From positions 620,001 through 684,000 of the forward strand of contig DASTYC010000038.1 of assembly GCA_035765195.1 (NCBI GenBank): a stretch of DNA of 64,000 nucleotides. Reading direction: 5' to 3'. Under the pieces are notes generated by a model, which made no database searches, was not told the DNA's origin, and saw nothing but the letters and a program-made list of their open reading frames with translations. Each line of letters opens with the position of its first letter. Positions within the stretch are counted from its first letter, which is position 1. The position numbers and the translations under genes are program-made. The stretch comes from CALAED01 sp035765195 (lineage in GTDB: Bacteria; Actinomycetota; Actinomycetes; Streptosporangiales; Streptosporangiaceae). This document shows positions 62,062 through 64,000 of the stretch, one piece after another.

Positions 62062-62727
62062 ATGTCGTTGACCTGGGGCCGAGTGATCGGCCAGTGCGTG
62101 CTGGCCGGGGTGGTCGTCGCGGGGTGCTCGGGCGGGGGGTCGCTGCCGGATGGGCGGCAGGAGCTCAAGCAGGCCGCCGCCGCGATGCGAGAGGTGCGGA
62201 GCGTGGGCTTCGCGATCCGGTCCGAGGGGAAGCCGTCGATCTCGGTCAAGAGCGCCGATGGCCGGCTGCTGAGATCGGGGGACGCGGAGGGGACGCTCCA
62301 GCTCGACCAGTCGGGGCAGTCCGTGGAGATGGCGTTCACGCTGGTCGGCGACACGGTGTACTTCAAGGGGGCGACCGGCGGGTATCAGCAGCTGCCCAAG
62401 GCGACCGTGCTGGCCGTCTACGACCCGTCGGCGATCCTGGATCCGCAGCGCGGGATCGTGAAGCTGCTGGACACGGCGGGCGAGCCGGAGACGGACGAGC
62501 GCGAGAAGGTGAACGGGCAGCAGGCGCTGCGCATCAAGGCGAAGTTGTCGAAGTCGGTCGTGCCTGCGCTGGTGCCGGGCGTCGCCAAGGACGTCGACGG
62601 GCAGGTGTGGGTCGCGGAGAGCGACCACCGGGTGCTGAAGGTGCGGATGCCGCTGGAAGGGGGCGCGGTGACGGTGACATTTGCCGATTTCAACCGAAAT
62701 TTCGTCATCACTGCGCCGAAGGGCTGA
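62062..62727 (+). CDS. LppX/LprAFG-family lipoprotein (LprG-like)
   Basis: 221 residues with a signal peptide and lipobox VVVAGC (Cys about 22). The LppX/LprAFG fold follows: ELKQAAAAMREVRSVGFAIRSEG, GDTVYFKGATGGYQQLP, AVYDPSAILDPQRGIVKLL and KVRMPLEGGAVTVTFADFN. These proteins carry triacylated lipids across the envelope. The next gene is an MFS transporter, matching the mycobacterial lprG-P55 pair, so the two probably move lipids together. Confidence 0.85.
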   Translation: MSLTWGRVIGQCVLAGVVVAGCSGGGSLPDGRQELKQAAAAMREVRSVGFAIRSEGKPSISVKSADGRLLRSGDAEGTLQLDQSGQSVEMAFTLVGDTVYFKGATGGYQQLPKATVLAVYDPSAILDPQRGIVKLLDTAGEPETDEREKVNGQQALRIKAKLSKSVVPALVPGVAKDVDGQVWVAESDHRVLKVRMPLEGGAVTVTFADFNRNFVITAPKG

Positions 62728-62733
62728 ACCTCC

Positions 62734-64000
62734 GTGCAACGATCCCGCGCCACGGCCATCGGCATCGGCGGTACGGCGGTGTTGCTGGCGGCCCTGGACG
62801 CGTACGTGATCGTCACGATCCTGATGGACGTCGTCGGCGACCTCGGGGTGCCGGTCAACCACCTGGAACGCGCCACCCCCGTCGTCACCGGATTTCTGCT
62901 CGGCTACGTGGCGGCGATGCCGCTCCTCGGGCAGTTGTCGGACCGGTTCGGCAGACGGCCGGTCATCCACGCCTGCCTCGCCGGGTTCGCGATCGGATCG
63001 GTGCTGAGCGCGACCGCCGACGGCATCCCGGTGCTCGTCGCCGGCCGCGCGCTCCAGGGCATCGCCGGCGGGGCGCTGCTGCCGATCACCATGGCGCTCG
63101 CTAGCGACCTTTGGGACGAGCGGCGCCGGCCGCTGGCCCTCGGGGTCGTCGGCGCGGCGCAGGAACTCGGCAGCGTGCTCGGTCCCCTGTACGGCGCCGG
63201 CCTGGCGGCCCTCGTCGGCTGGCGCGGGATCTTCTGGATCAACGTCCCGCTGGCCGCGCTGGCGATGGCGGCGGTCCATCGCGCCGTGCCGGCCGGACGC
63301 CGCGGCCATGACACGCGTGTCGACGTGGTCGGCGGCCTGCTGCTGGCGCTCGCCCTCGGGCTGCTCGTCGTCGGCACCTACAACCCGGATCCGGAGGCGG
63401 CCGCGCTTCCTCGCTGGGGCCTGGCCGGGGTGCTCGCCGGGCTGCTGGCGTTCGCCGCGTTCGCCGCCTGGGAGGCCCGCTGGGCCCGGACCAGGCTGCT
63501 CGATCCGGCCGGCGTGCGGCGCGGTCCGCTCTTCGGGGCGCTCGGCGTCAGCCTGCTGGCGGGCGCCGCGCTCATGGTCACGCTCGTCGACGTGCAGTTG
63601 TACGCACAGACGCTGCTCGGCAGGTCGGCGGCCGGCGGCGCGCTCGTGCTGATCCGGTTCCTGCTGCCGCTGGCGGCGGCCGCCGTACTGGGCGGCTGGC
63701 TGGCCCGGCGGATCGGCGATCGCTGGACCGCCGTGGCGGGCCTGGCGCTCGCCGCGGCCGGGTATCTGCTCATCGCCGGCTGGCCGGTACGCGCGGCGGC
63801 GGCCGGGTACGGTCCGCTCCCCCGGATGGACGTCGACCTGACCCTCACCGGGCTCGGCCTCGGACTGGTCATCGCGCCCGTCTCCTCCGCCGTGCTGCGC
63901 GCCGTGCCGTCCCCGCGGCACGGGGTGGCGTCGGCGGCGGTCGTGGTGGCCCGGATGATGGGCATGCTGCTCGGCATCGCGAGCCTGTCCGCCTGGGGCT
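62734..64000 (+). CDS. P55-like MFS transporter (cut by window edge)
   Basis: Opens with GTG 62734, 6 nt after the lipoprotein stop, and runs open to the right edge (422 codons seen). It starts VQRSRATAIGIGGTAVLLAALDAY and has the MFS motif GQLSDRFGRRPVIHACL between helices 2 and 3, an antiporter-like QELGSVLGPLYGA in helix 5, and about twelve or more helices, consistent with the 14-helix DHA2/P55 type. Position after an LprG-like lipoprotein matches mycobacterial P55 (Rv1410c). The 3' end is outside the window. Confidence 0.85.
   Translation, partial: MQRSRATAIGIGGTAVLLAALDAYVIVTILMDVVGDLGVPVNHLERATPVVTGFLLGYVAAMPLLGQLSDRFGRRPVIHACLAGFAIGSVLSATADGIPVLVAGRALQGIAGGALLPITMALASDLWDERRRPLALGVVGAAQELGSVLGPLYGAGLAALVGWRGIFWINVPLAALAMAAVHRAVPAGRRGHDTRVDVVGGLLLALALGLLVVGTYNPDPEAAALPRWGLAGVLAGLLAFAAFAAWEARWARTRLLDPAGVRRGPLFGALGVSLLAGAALMVTLVDVQLYAQTLLGRSAAGGALVLIRFLLPLAAAAVLGGWLARRIGDRWTAVAGLALAAAGYLLIAGWPVRAAAAGYGPLPRMDVDLTLTGLGLGLVIAPVSSAVLRAVPSPRHGVASAAVVVARMMGMLLGIASLSAWG

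Overview
The window is very GC-rich, densely coded chromosomal DNA from a filamentous actinomycete, most likely of the Streptosporangiales/Thermomonosporaceae type. Supporting signs are the GC-rich third positions, frequent GTG starts, leaderless genes, actinobacterial small-protein families, a WXG100/FtsK type VII-like locus, a SARP regulator and an LprG/P55-like pair. I could not fix the genus. There is no CRISPR array, insertion sequence or rRNA; one tRNA gene lies near the right end.

Layout: (1) 1-2.5 kb, a minus-strand set with a HATPase anti-sigma-type protein and two small proteins, divergent from an XRE regulator. (2) 2.5-5 kb, a probably 5'-truncated HMUDK/thymine-hypermodification-like gene, a CYTH phosphatase/cyclase and a small membrane protein. 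(3) 5-19.5 kb, a type VII-like cluster: WXG100 protein, FHA-FtsK ATPase, Ser/Thr kinase, MoxR ATPase, DUF58, cysteine-less transglutaminase-like protein, FHA-HTH regulator and an anchored propeller/PASTA protein. (4) 19.6-27 kb, an ABC exporter with a WYL regulator, a flavin-dependent monooxygenase-like protein, a DUF574 methyltransferase, a carboxylesterase and a DinB-like protein. (5) 27-36 kb, two divergent signalling/conflict-like operons: GTPase, GAP1-like protein and zinc-ribbon/vWA-like protein on one side; DUF4407 protein and a kinase fused to MgtE-N-like repeats on the other. (6) 36-45.6 kb, a Tat-exported acetamidase-like protein, an AhpD-type gene with an in-frame UGA at the redox Cys (predicted selenoprotein), a BNR-propeller protein, DUF4383, a ZIP transporter and a TSUP-OsmC-ArsR operon. 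(7) 45.7-54.3 kb, a tannase-family esterase, a GAF-PucR regulator and a complete livGFKHM-type ABC importer. (8) 54.6-61.8 kb, a RibD/DHFR remnant, an alpha-xylosidase, then a microcin C-like cluster. (9) 61.9-64 kb, tRNA(CAU), LprG-like lipoprotein and P55-like MFS transporter.

The most exciting system is at 57.2-61.8 kb. A 21-codon ORF encodes a peptide ending in Asn, followed by a perfect 9-bp hairpin, an MccB-like E1 adenylating enzyme with an N-terminal peptide-binding region, a GT1 glycosyltransferase, a convergent SARP activator and an MFS exporter. The exporter has a TTGACG direct repeat with 11-bp period over its -35. This is the architecture of microcin C (mccA-hairpin-mccB-exporter) with two unusual additions, a sugar-transfer step and SARP control. 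It predicts a glycosylated peptidyl-nucleotide Trojan-horse compound.

The second notable observation is the AhpD-like gene at 37.7-38.7 kb. UGA occupies exactly the second position of the CxxC redox motif, and two hairpins lie just downstream, so selenocysteine is far more likely than a nonsense mutation.
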